DNA of 64,000 nt from Platanthera guangdongensis (lineage: Eukaryota > Streptophyta > Magnoliopsida > Asparagales > Orchidaceae): assembly GCA_039583875.1 (NCBI GenBank), contig CM077166.1:88968564-89032563 (forward strand), written 5' to 3'. Positions 21,555-32,830 of the stretch are shown here, in pieces (the stretch's first letter is position 1; every line of letters starts with the position of its first letter). The position numbers and the translations under genes are program-made. The notes under the pieces are model-generated. The model worked only from the letters and a program-made list of their open reading frames with translations. It ran no database searches and was not told the DNA's origin.

Positions 21555-23431
21555 CTACAGCGCCTCCAACTCCCACACCAACCGCTCATCATGCACCGAT
21601 AGCCAATTAGCTTGAGCTGGGGCTCGGCGACTCAACGCATCCGCAACCGCATTCCCTTTGCCAGGCACATAGTGGATCATGAATGTATAGTCCCCCAAGA
21701 ACTCCATCCATCTACGCTGCCGCATATTCAGATCCTTCTGATCAATCAGGTACTTTAGGCTCTTGTGATCGGTGTAGATGTCAATCTTCACACCGTACAA
21801 ATAGTGTCTCCACAGCTTCAAGGCAAAAATCACGGCCGCTAACTCCAAGTCATGGACCGGATAATTCCTTTCGTGCACTTTTAGCTGTCTCGAGCCATAA
21901 GCTATCACGCTTCCGTGCTTCAGCAGCACGCAACCCAAACCGCTGCCCGAAGCATCGCTATATATCTCATAGCCTTCGGTTCCACATGGCGAACTCAGCA
22001 CAGGTGCCGTGGTCAACCGACACTTCAATTCCTCAAAAGCTCGCGCGCACTCCGGCGTCCAAACGAACTTATGCTCCTTCCTCGTCAAAGTAGTGAGAGG
22101 TAGCGCTATCCGCGAGAAGTTCTCTACGAAACGCCTATAATAACCGGCAAGCCCCAAAAAGCTCCGGACTTCTGCTACCGTAGCAAGCTCAGGCCACTCC
22201 CGTATCGCAACAATCTTCGCCGGATCCACCGCAATACCCTCTCCACTCACTATATGCCCGAGGAACGCCACTGAGGATAGCCAAAACTCGCACTTCGAGA
22301 ACTTGGCATACAACTGATATCTCCTTAGCGTCTCCAACACCAAATGAAGATGCTTGAAGTGATCTTCCTCACTTTGAGAGTACACCAAAATATCGTCGAT
22401 GAAGACGATCATGAAATGGTCCAAGTACTCCCTGAACGTCCTGTTCATCAAATCCATGAATACTGACGGCGCATTAGTCAGCCCAAACGGCATGACCGTA
22501 AACTCATAATGCCCGTACCTCGTACTAAACGCTGTCTTCGGGATATCACTCTCCCTTATCCGCAGCTGATAGTACCCAGCCTTGAGATCCCACTTCGAGT
22601 ACACCGTCGACCCGACTAACTGATCGAAGAGATCATCAATCCGGGGGATCGGGTACTTGTTCTTCTCCGTCAGCTTGTTTAGCTCCCGATAATCAATACA
22701 CAGCCTCAAGCTTCCATCCTTCTTCTTAACAAAGAGGACCGGTGCGCTCCAAGGCGAAGAACTCGGGCGCACATACCCTTGCTCCAACAACTCTTGCAGT
22801 TGAACTTTCAGCTCCGCCATTTCCTTAGGCGCTAGCCGATATGGAGATCGTGACACAGGCTTTGCACCTGCCACTAGCTCGATCGTAAAATCTATCTCCC
22901 GTTGAGGCGGGGCTCCAGGAAGATCTGCGGGGAACACATTAGGGTATTCCGATACCACTGAAATACAATCCAACGCGGGCTTCGGCTTTGCAACCTCCAC
23001 TAGTGTAAAGAACAGTTCTGCTCCGGCACGAACTGCCTTCACCACCTGAAGAGCAGACATCAACGTCTTGCTCGACCCCTTTAAGCCCGTAAAAGTCGTC
23101 TCACGACTTGCTCCCAGCTTGACTTCCTTGCTACCGCAATCTATATGGGCCTGCTGCTCCGAGAGCCAGTCCATGCCAAATATGACGTCGAACTCCACTA
23201 ACGGAAGTAAAGACGCCCGCAGGTCGAACTCCTGCTCCCCAATACGAATCTTAACATCGCAGATCCTAACCGCTCGCATCGAACACCCATTGGGCAACAA
23301 CACATCCAACTTATCCTTCGCCATCGAAGAAGGGACTCCGTTGCGTGATATAAATCCTTCGGACAAGAAGGAGTGTGAAGCTCCCGTATCGAAGAGTGCT
23401 CGTGCCGGATTTTCACAAATCAATACGAATC
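21555..23431 (-). pseudogene. Protease, reverse transcriptase and RNase H, element B
   Basis: About 625 uninterrupted codons. Protease active site [14 protein letters not shown] near 23400-23360; [12 protein letters not shown] near 23190; RT with [13 protein letters not shown] near 22705-22665, [19 protein letters not shown] near 22500-22440 and the catalytic FIDDILVYS near 22405-22380; RNase H with [14 protein letters not shown] near 21960-21920, [10 protein letters not shown] near 21775-21745 and [13 protein letters not shown] near 21660-21620. All catalytic Asp residues are present. The reading starts at a likely 3' splice site (TTGTTTAG^GATTC, 23432/23431) and ends at a nonsense TAG. Confidence 0.93.
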
Positions 23432-23507
23432 CTAAACAAGTAGTGGTAAGGTAACATGTGCATAACAAGCATATAAAGAAATTGACTTGCTATAAATTAA
23501 ACCGTAC
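23432..23507 (-). other. Putative 76-nt intron between gag and protease, element B
   Basis: On the minus strand gag reads to GTGACAG, then GTACGG starts the interval and CTTGTTTAG ends it. Unspliced, gag stops eight bases in. Removing the interval gives an uninterrupted phase-1 join into the protease lead-in. The interval is U-rich, as plant introns are. A and E have comparable intervals at the same point. Confidence 0.65.
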
Positions 23508-24654
23508 CTGTCACCACGTCAGCTTGTTTAATGGCCTCCTGTTGGCCAAGATTGTAGACCCTTGGTTGGGCCGGAGCATAGTGGGATGCGGTCGACTCCA
23601 CCGCCTTTCCCTTTTCTTCATAAGTAGCTCCCGGACTCCTCTCGGACTTAGGACGTCCGCTACGGCACTCACGGGCATAATGCCCCAACTTCCCACAGTT
23701 ATAGCATGCGCCCGGGGTCCGACCCGTAGTCGCCCCAGAAGCACCAGCAGAGAGGGCTAGACCCGAAGTCTTAGCTTTCTTGTTCCACTTTCGGAACACA
23801 GATTTTGAGGTGTTTGGCCCTCTGGACTCCGACCTCTTCTCGCCCAGGCTTTTCTTTGCCTGCACATTCTTCATGTCCTTCTCCAAGGACCAGGCAGTAT
23901 TGACCAAGGTTAAGAAACCCTACGTCATTGGCCCCGACAGTAATAGTCTCAACTCATCCCTCAGACCTTCGTAGAAGCGATTAGTCTTGCGCTCCTCATC
24001 CACGATGGTAGAGCTAGCATAACGGCTCAACCGCGTAAACTCGTGGAGGTATTCGTCCATGCTCCTCTCACCCTGTACCAGCTTCAGGAACTCATTCTCC
24101 AACGCTATCTTCTGCGTCGAAGGGAGGTATCTAGCCAAAAATAATCTCGAGAACTCCTCCATCGAGACATCACCAAGTTGTCTACCCCTCAGTAAGTGCA
24201 GCTCCAATCCTTCCCACCACATCCTTGCTTCACCGTCAAGAAGGAACGTAGCGATGGTGGTCATTTGCCACTCCTCCGTCTCCGTCACTATCATGACTCT
24301 CTTTACCCTGGAGAGCCAGTCTTCATCCGGAGATGGGGTTCCCAACCCCGAGAATAGCGGAGGGTTAAAGCTCATTACATGCTTTAGCTGACTCTCAGTT
24401 GCCCTCCTTGGCAATATTGGTTCAACAACCACTTGCTCCACCCTCCTCGGCTTAGCCTCTTGCAGAGGTTCTTGCTCCATCACGGGAGCGGGCTGCTGAG
24501 CTTGCCTTCCAGGCTGCGCATTAATCACGGCCAACACCGCTTCAGCCACCAAACGTATATTCTCAGCCGACAGAGGTGTTGCGGGAGCAACATCCGGTGC
24601 GCTACTAGCCTCAGAAACTCGGCGTTCTGATGGCCCAACACCACTTCTGGTCAC
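23508..24654 (-). pseudogene. Gag of element B (one nonsense codon)
   Basis: It starts at MTRSGVGPSERR (24654). The capsid part (Retrotrans_gag) covers about residues 75-240 with WLSRVKRVM, MWWEGLELHLL and FLARYLPSTQ. A TAG at 23920 interrupts after PMT; the frame then continues through a basic linker to a CCHC knuckle (CYNCGKLGHYAREC near 23705-23660) and up to the intron donor at 23507. Gag would form the virus-like particle and bind the RNA. Between the start and the 5' LTR lie about 225 bases of leader. Confidence 0.9.
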
Positions 24655-24866
24655 CTATAGTGGTACAAAACACCGTTAAGCGACCACATAACATTACAAA
24701 GAGCAATTATAGGAACACGCAGGTTCCTCAAACACGAGTATTTTCATTCCTAAGTGGACATTCATGGGTTCTTTTACCATTATAACGATGACGCACACAA
24801 TGTGCTCACCACCCCTTAAAAAGAATTCGCCCACGAATTCACTTTAAGCCCGACCAAAACCAGTAG
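24655..24866 (-). other. Untranslated leader of element B
   Basis: Between the primer-binding site and gag. No open frame of note. Confidence 0.6.
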
Positions 24867-24876
24867 TCTGATACCA
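24867..24876 (-). other. Primer-binding site, initiator Met tRNA type (B)
   Basis: TGGTATCAGA on the minus strand, three bases inside the 5' LTR, complementary to the 3' end of initiator tRNA-Met. Confidence 0.9.
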
Positions 24877-24879
24877 AAT

Positions 24880-27157
24880 TGTAACACCCCCTATCCGTCG
24901 CATAGTATATAGCAGTAGGTCCGGCCGGGGCCCGACGCCATATACCACAGACAGACCGGGTGGTTACGTATGGAAACCATCCAACCAATCTCAACGTCCT
25001 ACACAGAGCATTCTAGCGGAAGCAGTTTAGAAGAGTTGTAAACAAGAACCCAGCAACAAGCATGAATGTCCACTAATAAGAAAATAGGAATGTTATTACA
25101 AATACTCAAAACAAGCCTTAAGGCCTTACAAAAGTTTCACTTGACTGTTACATGATTTACAAACCACGGCACGCAGGCCGGTCATACATGAATAAAGCAA
25201 TAAACATTTCCATTCGGGCCTTCGAGGGCCGGCTTCGCAAAAAGGGCTTTAGCCCGCTATTGACCGCTTGGTCCGGCTGCACCTGCAAACAACAAACCAC
25301 CGCATGGTGGCAAAACAAGGCAACGGTCAGCAATGATGACCAAATTATAACGATCCCGCCCCCAACTCGGGGCGGCGATGCTCCTTCCCTGCATTTTATT
25401 AGCATAAACGAGCAATAAATACATAGCCATTTCATCACAGACGTTGGCTCGCACGGCCACACGCCCCGTGCTCTCAGGGCACATTCTTGGTGATCGCAGT
25501 CTAAGCCTCTAACACACCACCATCTCTAGGACGGCAATAACTCGTGAGCTAAATGGTCTTTTAGGCAAACGTTACGACACTTTATTGTCATCAACAGCCC
25601 ATGTCACGACACTTCAATGTCATCGACAGAAAGACCCGACCTTTATGCCCTCGGCATAACGCAGGAACGGTTCCTACTCAACCCGTTGCTCACTTGCCAC
25701 GACACTTAAATATCATCGGCACGGGTTAAGCTTCCCTGAAGCCCGTGAATCGAACGTACGATGTTACATAACCCAGTTATGTACTAATTGGCACCTAGGC
25801 CCATAAGTTGGCAAGATCTCGTATCCGCCCAGTTTTCCGGGTGCACCTTTGGGTTAATCCCCGAGGCTCCCTGCTGCAATCTACCGCGTAGAAAACCCGA
25901 AAAACACCCAATAGCACGGAGTCTTCTCCGGCCTTATGCAATGCAACATCACCGATCCGGACTAACATGTTCGGGTAGGCTTCAACCAAAATGCCTATGT
26001 CCGTTCTCGCATACGGACTCTAAACAACGGGGACTTTACATATCTACCCGAAGGAACGCCTCCAACTCTCCGCAAACTCGCAAGAGCGGGCTTCCTATGC
26101 TTAAGAAAGAGAGCTAATAGTGCTCAAGATGAGGATCGTTACCCTTGGGTTCCTCTTTGGCGCCATCGAAAAGTAATCGGATAGAAATCATCGCACTTGC
26201 GTTGCCTCCGTGGATCCGGAGTCGGCTTGCGATTCGGAGCTCCGAAGCTCCTCCAATGGCGGATCTAGCTCCTCTTCCTCCAATGGCTTTTCCCATTTCT
26301 CCAAGGATTTGGAGAGATGAAAAGGTAAGAAAGAATGGATTTTTCTAAGTCAAACCCGGGTATATCCTCTCAGGAACCATCCCCAGCCGTTGGATCTCAA
26401 CCTAAGAAAACGAACGGCTTTGATTCGGGGCTGAAATGCCCAATCTGGACCGAACACGGCCTGGCACACGCCCGTGTCCAGGGCCGTGTGCCGCATTCAC
26501 CGTCAAAATCGAATGTCCTGGACGCTCACATGGGTATCGAACACGCCCGTGTTCGAGCTGACACGCCCGTGTTCCAGCTGACACGACCGTGTAGCCGGCC
26601 GTGTACCCCATGATTTTCCCCCGTTTTCAACCCGAGCACTGCACGGGTCCTAGGACACGCCCGTGTCCTTGCCCGTGTCACATTGACACGCCTGTACCCC
26701 AGGCCGTGTACACGGGACATTTTGTCGAGGGGAGAACGACGACTGGATGACACGGCCTTGGACACGCTCGTGTCCTAGGCCGTGTGCCTTGTCTCGACGA
26801 TCGTCGAGTGAATCTCGACGACTCCCCGGGACGATCGTCGACACGGGTCGACACGCCCTGCGACACGCCCGTGTCGCGGGCCGTGTGCTCATTCTCGACG
26901 AATCATCGAGTATATCTCGACGATTTCACGGCTAAGTGTCGACACGGGTCGACACGCCCTGCGACACGCCCGTGTCGCAGGCCGTGTGCCCATTCTCGAC
27001 GAATCGTCGAGTATAACTCGATGACTTCGCGACTAAGTGTCGACACATGCTTGACACGCCCTGGGACACGCCCGTGTCCCAGGCCGTGTGCCTTCTACCA
27101 GAACCCAAACTGGCCCAAAACGTCCCCCTTTGCTCCTTTGAGTTTCGGGGCGTTATA
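24880..27157 (-). repeat. 5' LTR of element B (2278 bp)
   Basis: Nearly identical to 17710-19986. The terminal base pattern on the right is CGTTATA instead of CGTTACA, one substitution. The U3 dyad array is at 26450-27100 and the TATA-like site near 26367. Confidence 0.95.
26450..27100 (-). repeat. U3 dyad array, B 5' LTR
   Basis: Copy of the array at 19260-19925 with scattered substitutions, several at CpG (for example GACACGACCGTGT near 26581). Confidence 0.9.
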
Positions 27158-27162
27158 ACTAG
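27158..27162. repeat. Target-site duplication ACTAG, right copy (B)
   Basis: One mismatch to ATTAG at 17705-17709. The frame across the junction supports a five-base duplication. Confidence 0.75.
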
Positions 27163-27840
27163 AGTATAAGATTTCTCTCCTAGGCTATGGACAGCAATAT
27201 GGCCAAAAATGTCCAAGTGTATCAACTACAGGATCCTAGGTGAATCACTTCTATTAACTGATTTAAAACTAGATTTAGTTTGCTTTCCTAATTGACAAGC
27301 CCTGTAGAGGCCTTCCTTCTTGTAGGGAGCAGAAGGAAAACCTCTAACAAGGTTGTCTTTAAATAGCCTAGCAATGTTTTTCATATTAATATGTCATAAT
27401 CTTTTATGCCATAAACCATTTTGATTGCTAACAAGATTAAGTAAACATATATCTGATGTTGCAGAATGAAAATTAACTACATATATGTTGCATTGTCTAT
27501 TTCTAATTAAAACAGTTTGGTTTCCTTTAGTAGAAATAATACAGGAGCTAGAGTTAAAATATACCTGATAACCTTCATCACATAGTTGACTTATGGAGAT
27601 GAGGTTATGTTTTAGTCCACTTACATATGTAACCTTCTTGAAAGTGACTACTCCAATCTTAACTTCTCCAAAGCCTTCAGACTGACCACAATTTGAATCA
27701 CCAAATATCACCTTTGGTCCCAGCCTGGACTTATAGTTATTCAGGTTGTCCTTGCTGCCAATCATATGCTTGGGGCATCCACTGTCAAGATACCATTGTT
27801 GATTTAAAGCTGGACATCTATTTACCTGTAAAGAAAACAA
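27158..27840 (-). pseudogene. Protease and integrase N-part, Copia element C
   Basis: Protease active site WYLDSGCPKHMIG near 27800-27760, then KVTYVSGLKHNLISISQLCD (conserved pre-integrase lead). GLWHKRL near 27415-27395 begins the GAG-pre-integrase/HHCC region, with a stop at 27394, then HLDIFGHIAV (first catalytic Asp) and SLGEKSYTLV up to the B insertion. C lost its integrase continuity to B. Confidence 0.88.
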
Positions 27841-28361
27841 TTAGTTGTTCTTGACCCATATTACCTTGGGTCCTTTATTTTTCTGATAAAAAAAACTTGA
27901 TATAACTTAAAATTCATGTTGGGATTTATATCCTAAGGGATGGTATCTCCTAGGTGGAATTTCCCAATTAGCATAAGGATTAAAAGATTTACTAGATTGA
28001 TTAGAGTTTTTCTTAAAATTATGATTTTTGTTAAGTCTGACTGGGTTCGACGAAAAGTTGTAAGTTCGTCGACCAGAGTTCGACGAAGTAGGATGAGATC
28101 ATTGATCTCTGCTCAGAGAATGAATATATTCATTTTCTACGCCCTAAGTTCGTCGATCTCTTCTCGTCGAACCATACAAGATTCGTCGATCATAGTAAGG
28201 GGAACTATTATGGCTAATATTTGTGTTCATAGATCGTCGATCGTAGTTCGACGAACTAGCCATATTTCATTGATCTGAGTTCGATGAAATCTGTTGAACT
28301 TTGTTTTTACTTAGATTTTTCTTGTTTCTATTCTGTTGTTTTTTAGATTCAGGTAATTCTT
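27841..28361 (-). pseudogene. Gag-protease linker of C containing a TCGTCGA motif array
   Basis: Plus-strand positions 28040-28290 hold about ten TCGTCGA/TCGACGA or GATCGTCGATC motifs, the same motif family as in the C LTR (31140-31505). One minus-strand frame stays mostly open through it, with only three stops, and continues into NPYANWEIPPRRYHPLGYKS (near 27985-27930), which resembles the collinear KSQPEYS stretch of F. So the array lies in what was coding sequence. Confidence 0.65.
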
Positions 28362-29985
28362 CTAGGGTTGATTATTGTTTATTACCTCTTTACCATTAGC
28401 CGAAACAAATTTTATAGGGGTTGATAATATATTTTTCTTAAGTATGGGGGGTAAGCTTGATGAAGCAACTAAGCCTAGTTTGCCATTTAGTCTGGCATTG
28501 ATTGTACTTGTGATGTCCATCAGCTTAAGGCTTCTCCCATTGAGATTCCTCAAGTTGCTTAGCCTCTCATAACTCTGTTTTCAAAGAAATAATTTGTTCA
28601 TTAGCAAACACTAGAACATACTTAATCTTAGTGTTTTCAGCAAATAAATTATCAAATTCAAATTGCCTATCTCTTAGCATTTTAATTTCTTTTTCAGATT
28701 TAATTAAGTCATTACATAGAGCTTTGAATTCATTTTTAAAATCAACAGAATTTAAATCAAAAGATGGGATTACCTGATCCTCATCTGTCTCAGATTCCTC
28801 TTCTAATTCTTCGTAATGGTCTTCTGCTTGCTCTTTAGCATTAGGCCTGCTAAATGAGGCATTGATTGCCATGAGGCAAACTTCTCTTGCCTTGGTTTCT
28901 TCTTCATCTTCACTGGAGCTATAAGATGATGTCTCTTCATCAGTGTCACTACAGGTTTCAGCAATGAAACCTTTTTCATTTCTTTTATATTTGATGGAGG
29001 AGTGTTTTTTTGAATGCTTGGTGGAGTTCTTCTTATTCTCCTTCTCTTTTATCCCGTCTCTTTTCTGAGCTTCTGGGCATTCAGTGAGAATGTGCCCAGG
29101 CTTTCTGCATCCAAAGTAGACAATCATCTTGGTAGGAGTTCTGTCATACTTAGGTTTATCATAATTTTTGGATGGCCTTCTTCTGAAATCTTTCTTGGCC
29201 AGTTTGTAGAATCTTTTGGCCAGCAAGCTCATCAACTCTTCATTGGTTGGAAGGGTTTTAGATTCTTCTGTTGCTTTGAAAGCAATATTGTGTTCCTTTC
29301 TTGAAGTGGTTGAGACCTTCATTTCCGCAGACTCTCTGGTCTTGATCAATTGTTCATAGTATTTGAGCTTTCCCAAGAGAGATACAGTGGATATCTCATT
29401 CATACTTCTGTATTCTTTGATTGGCCAGATCCTGGAATCCCAAGTGTTGTGGAAGCACTTCAAGATCTTATCATTGATCTCAGTCAAGGAGATATCTTTG
29501 TCCAGGGTCTTCAGTTCATTGATGATAACATTGAGCGTATTATACATCTTAACCACTGATTCAGATTCATCCTTCTTGAAGTTCTAATATTGAGATATTA
29601 GGAGAGATCTTCTATCCTTTCTTTCATCTGTTGAGCATGCCATAATCTTGTTTAGAGAGTCCCAGATTTCTTTTGCAGAGGTGCACTCAGCCACCTTTTG
29701 AACAATATCATCTGTCATGGTCTGTGCCAATATGTTCATGGCTTTAGCATCAACAACTTTGGCTTTCTTCTGAGCATCAGACCACTCAGGTGGTGGAACT
29801 ACATGAGTGCTAGAAGTTGCTTTAGATGTGGATGTTGATGGTTGAGGAGGACCTGTCAAAATAGAGTTGAAAAGATCCTCATCAATAGAGTTCATGTATA
29901 GCTTTATTCTTGCCTTCTAGATTGCAAATTTATTTAAGTTGCAGACTGGAGGTCTGGTGCTAGCATAAACTTTATTTTGTGCCAT
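28362..29985 (-). pseudogene. Gag of SIRE-type Copia C
   Basis: It starts at MAQNKVYASTRPPV (29985); a TAG near 29919 stands where the family has Trp. The frame continues from MNSIDEDLFN (29895) to a TAG at 29584, then resumes in frame (VVKMYNTLNVIINELK...) to a TGA at 28567. After that a frameshift leads to a last piece (28553-28362). The zinc knuckle near 29115 reads VYFGCRKPGHILTEC, so its first Cys is now Phe. A glutamate-rich region (EEDEEETK) and a coiled-coil-like tail follow, as in SIRE gag. Confidence 0.85.
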
Positions 29986-30075
29986 TGCTGTAATAATAGA
30001 AAAACTAGAGAAGAGAGAAACAATTTAACAAGAATCTTGGTTTAGATGTGAATCTGTGAAGCCAAAGATAAACCT

Positions 30076-30087
30076 GCTTTGATACCA
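30076..30087 (-). other. Primer-binding site, initiator Met tRNA type (C)
   Basis: TGGTATCAAAGC on the minus strand, two bases inside the LTR; one mismatch to the complement of initiator tRNA-Met. Confidence 0.85.
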
Positions 30088-30891
30088 ATTGAAAGTGGTG
30101 GTATGCACTAATACCACCAGTGGGTTAGACTATTTAACTCTAGGGGGGGGGGTGTATAGAGTATTTTAAAGTCCTTTAGATTTTTATTTCAGAGTTAAAA
30201 ATAGTTATACTAATAAGTGGAATCAGAAAGGTGCAGAAATAAAACTAATCTAATCAGCAATCAGCACACAAAAAGAAATAAAGTAGCCTCACAGACGACA
30301 AAAGAATATTATAGTGGTTCCCCTAAAACTTGGGTACATCCACTCTTCTACCACCCTGGTAGGAATCCACTTAGGTTTTTGATCAGGTGCCCTGCCACCA
30401 AACAGGTTTTTGCTCAGGTGTCTGTCACTACAAGATCCGCTTCAGGTAGAACAGGAAACCCTTCAGGCTTTTGATCAGGTGCCTAAAAACCAAATCAAGT
30501 CTTTTGATCAGGAGACTTGCAACCAAGTGTTTAACTTTTGAGGGGAGTTATAACCCTGTGTATAGTGGGATGGAACAGATAAACTAGATATTATCTTCTC
30601 TTTCTCAAAGCAACAGAGTAGGCTTGTGGATTCTTGATGGTGTCAAAGCTCCCCCAGAGATGAAGATCTATTCAGGAAGAATGAGAGCTTTGCAAGGTTA
30701 GTAGGTCTTCTAAAGATTTTCTAGAAAGTTGTAGACAGATAGTAGTTGATTGTATCTGAAAGCTTGTTGGAGTATGAACACTTGATGAAGACAGTCAGAG
30801 CCTTTTATTGAATATTTTTAGGTGTCAGTCTTGTTCTCTGTGTGTTCTGCTATTCATGTTATATGTTCTATACTGAAAGAGAAAAATATCT

Positions 30892-30902
30892 TTTTATATA
30901 TC
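30892..30902 (-). promoter_or_regulatory. TATA-like box, C LTR
   Basis: GATATATAAAAAG-type sequence on the minus strand, about 240 bases downstream of the dyad array. Confidence 0.6.
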
Positions 30903-31139
30903 TCTGTCTAATTTCACCCTTGAATTTGAATTGTCTGCATTGAATGCTGACTGCCTGGAGAATGAAAATTCGGCTGGAGAGAATATTGCATTAATGGATT
31001 TCCCCAACTGTCCTATTAAAAATGGCAAGTAATATTCCTGATAAAGACCATAATCAATGTTGCCACTAATGGCTAGATTCAGAGAATATACGCATTGATT
31101 ATTCAAGAATTATTGCAAGAGAATAAGGACAAAATGCGG

Positions 31140-31505
31140 AAAATTCCAAGTCTGGGACTGCACTGAATTCGTCGAGCAGAGAACAAATTTCATCATCCTG
31201 AGTCCAAAGTTTGTCGACCAGAGAAATCGAGTTCGTCGACCTGAGAACCAAGTTCGTCGACCTGAGATCAGCTAACTGCTTTCTGTGAAGTACTTCCCAA
31301 ATCTGTGCTCCAAAATCATCGAGCTGATAATGTAACTTCATCGACCTGAGTTCAGAGAAAGGATTCTGGACTTAATGTGTTGAAGTTGATCTCCCAGAAT
31401 TCGTCGACCTGAGCTCGAATATCGTCGAGCTCAACTCAGAGAATTTACTCTGAATTCGTCGAGCGAAGCATGACTTTCGTCGAGCTGAGTTCGACGAACA
31501 TCGAA
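31140..31505 (-). repeat. U3 dyad array, C LTR (TTCGTCGA type)
   Basis: About eleven copies, plus-strand consensus TTCGTCGACCTGAG or TTCGTCGAGCTGAG, spaced roughly 15-45 bases, ending with GAGTTCGACGAACATCGAA. GTCGAC and TTCGTCGAA cores are dyad-symmetric. Confidence 0.9.
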
Positions 31506-32013
31506 CTCATTTTTTCTGAACTGATTTTTTTCTAAGTCTGAGTCTTCTGCAGTCTTCTGTTGGTTGGTCCATGAGTGGTTGAAACTAAGGACTTAGCCTA
31601 AACTCTAGAACACAAAGACATGACCCTGACTATACATGGTGGGTCAATTATCCTAGATTAGTGAACCTAGCCCAAATCAAACTAGGGATTCAACATTGAG
31701 GTTTCCAGCCATGGATCTTGTCACCCTTCTTTAAGACATATTCTTCTCCCTCATTGGTGTTCATTCTCCATGGGAAAGAGAGGAACATAGAGAAGTTTCT
31801 TCTAGTAGTCAGCTCAGGCGACTCCACTATTTTGTCAGGATAGACCAGTAACGGCTCGACAAAGACAACTGTTCGGCAAAGTGGCAAATAGACGGCTAGG
31901 GTTTTCTGCACGTCCGTTTTATAATGAGAAATTAGGGTAACTTTCTTTCATTGTGTTGGCCTGACATTGTACAGCGTAATTTGCTTTAAATGAGTCATCT
32001 TGAAAGAATGCGG

Positions 32014-32023
32014 CCTATTTATG
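32014..32023 (-). promoter_or_regulatory. TATA-like box, E LTR
   Basis: CATAAATAGG on the minus strand, about 90 bases downstream of the TTCGACGAA array. Confidence 0.55.
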
Positions 32024-32104
32024 TCGATTTGGGGGAATTCCCGACAATCCGGTTTAGAAGTGACCGAAATTTCTCCCAAGGTAATGTTTTTCCTATATTA
32101 AATG

Positions 32105-32460
32105 GCACTCTACGAATTTTAGCCCAGTTCGATGAATGAGCGCTCGACAAATTCAACATTCAATGCATTTTACTGAGTTCGACGAATCAGCGCCCGACAA
32201 CTTTAGCATTTGACGAATTTCCCTAAGTTCAATGAATCAACGCTCGACGAATTTGGGCGTTCGACGAAATTTAGCCTGAGTTCGACGAATCAGAGCTTGA
32301 CGAATTTCGGCATTCGACGAATTACCTGAGTTCGACGAATCAGTGGTTCACGAATATCAGTGTTCGATGAATCAGTGGTCGATGAATTTCGGCATTTGAC
32401 GAATTACCTGAGTTCAACGAATTGGTGGTCGACGAATTTCGACGGTCGACGAATTATACT
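32105..32460 (-). repeat. U3 dyad array 1, E LTR (TTCGACGAA type)
   Basis: More than fifteen copies or near-copies of GTTCGACGAAT and CTCGACGAATTT, in both senses, spaced about 15-30 bases. Confidence 0.88.
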
Positions 32461-32830
32461 CAGCCTATGGCGTTGAGTGGTGTTGAGTATACTCAACGCT
32501 CTCAATTCCTTAACCCACCAGTCTAAGTTAAATGTCATCTAGTGCGTTGAGTCCTCTCAACGCTCTCAACGGCTCAACCCACCAGTCTAAGTTAAATGAC
32601 ATCGAGAGCGTTGAGTCCACTCAATGCTCTCAATGCCTCAACCGGGCAGAATGAACTAAGTTAAATGGTGTCGAGTGCGTTGAGTCCACTCAATGCTCTT
32701 GATGCCTTAATCCGCCAAAATAAACTAAGTTAAATGGCGCTGAGTGTGTTGAGCCCACTCCACGAACTCGACGCCAAACCTGCCAGAATTTTCTAAGTTA
32801 ATTCCTGATTTAGTCGTTGAGTCCGGTCGA
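32461..32830 (-). repeat. U3 tandem array 2, E LTR (GTTGAGTnnACTCAAC)
   Basis: Six GTTGAG starts at about 32482, 32546, 32610, 32679, 32748 and 32816, so the period is 64 then 68-69. Each unit opens with the dyad GTTGAGTNNNCTCAAC, followed by CTCTCAA, a pyrimidine-rich spacer and CTAAGTTAAATG. Confidence 0.9.

Larger units (their letters stand above)
17710..27157 (-). mobile_element. Tekay-type chromovirus B, complete, 9.4 kb
   Basis: Two LTRs of 2277 and 2278 bp (TGTAACACCCCC...CGTTACA on the plus strand), an iMet-type primer-binding site, a polypurine tract and a full gag-protease-RT-RNase H-integrase-chromodomain order on the minus strand. The LTRs look nearly identical, so this is one of the younger insertions here. 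Coding capacity is lost only through four in-frame nonsense codons (23920, 21555, 21168, 20280); I saw no frameshift. It lies in inverted orientation to A, 304 bases away, and A is from the same family. Confidence 0.95.
30090..31695 (-). repeat. 5' LTR of Copia C (1606 bp)
   Basis: Element orientation: starts TGTTGAATCC at 31695 and ends CACTTTCA at 30090. It contains the CTAGGGGGG tract near 30140 typical of SIRE-type LTR ends here. U3 array 31505-31140, TATA-like box near 30897. Its right flank TTGAG (31696-31700) should be one duplication copy; the other is outside the window. It sits in the 3' LTR of E. Confidence 0.85.

Noticed and set aside
24867..24876. tRNA-Met fragment as a tRNA gene
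   Set aside because: Only ten bases complementary to a tRNA 3' end next to an LTR: a primer-binding site. No cloverleaf. The same applies to 12980-12997, 30076-30087 and 44150-44161.
31690..31911. 73-codon minus-strand frame that could be a host exon
   Set aside because: It lies in the transcribed part of the E LTR next to the C boundary, starts at the C LTR edge, and resembles nothing I know.
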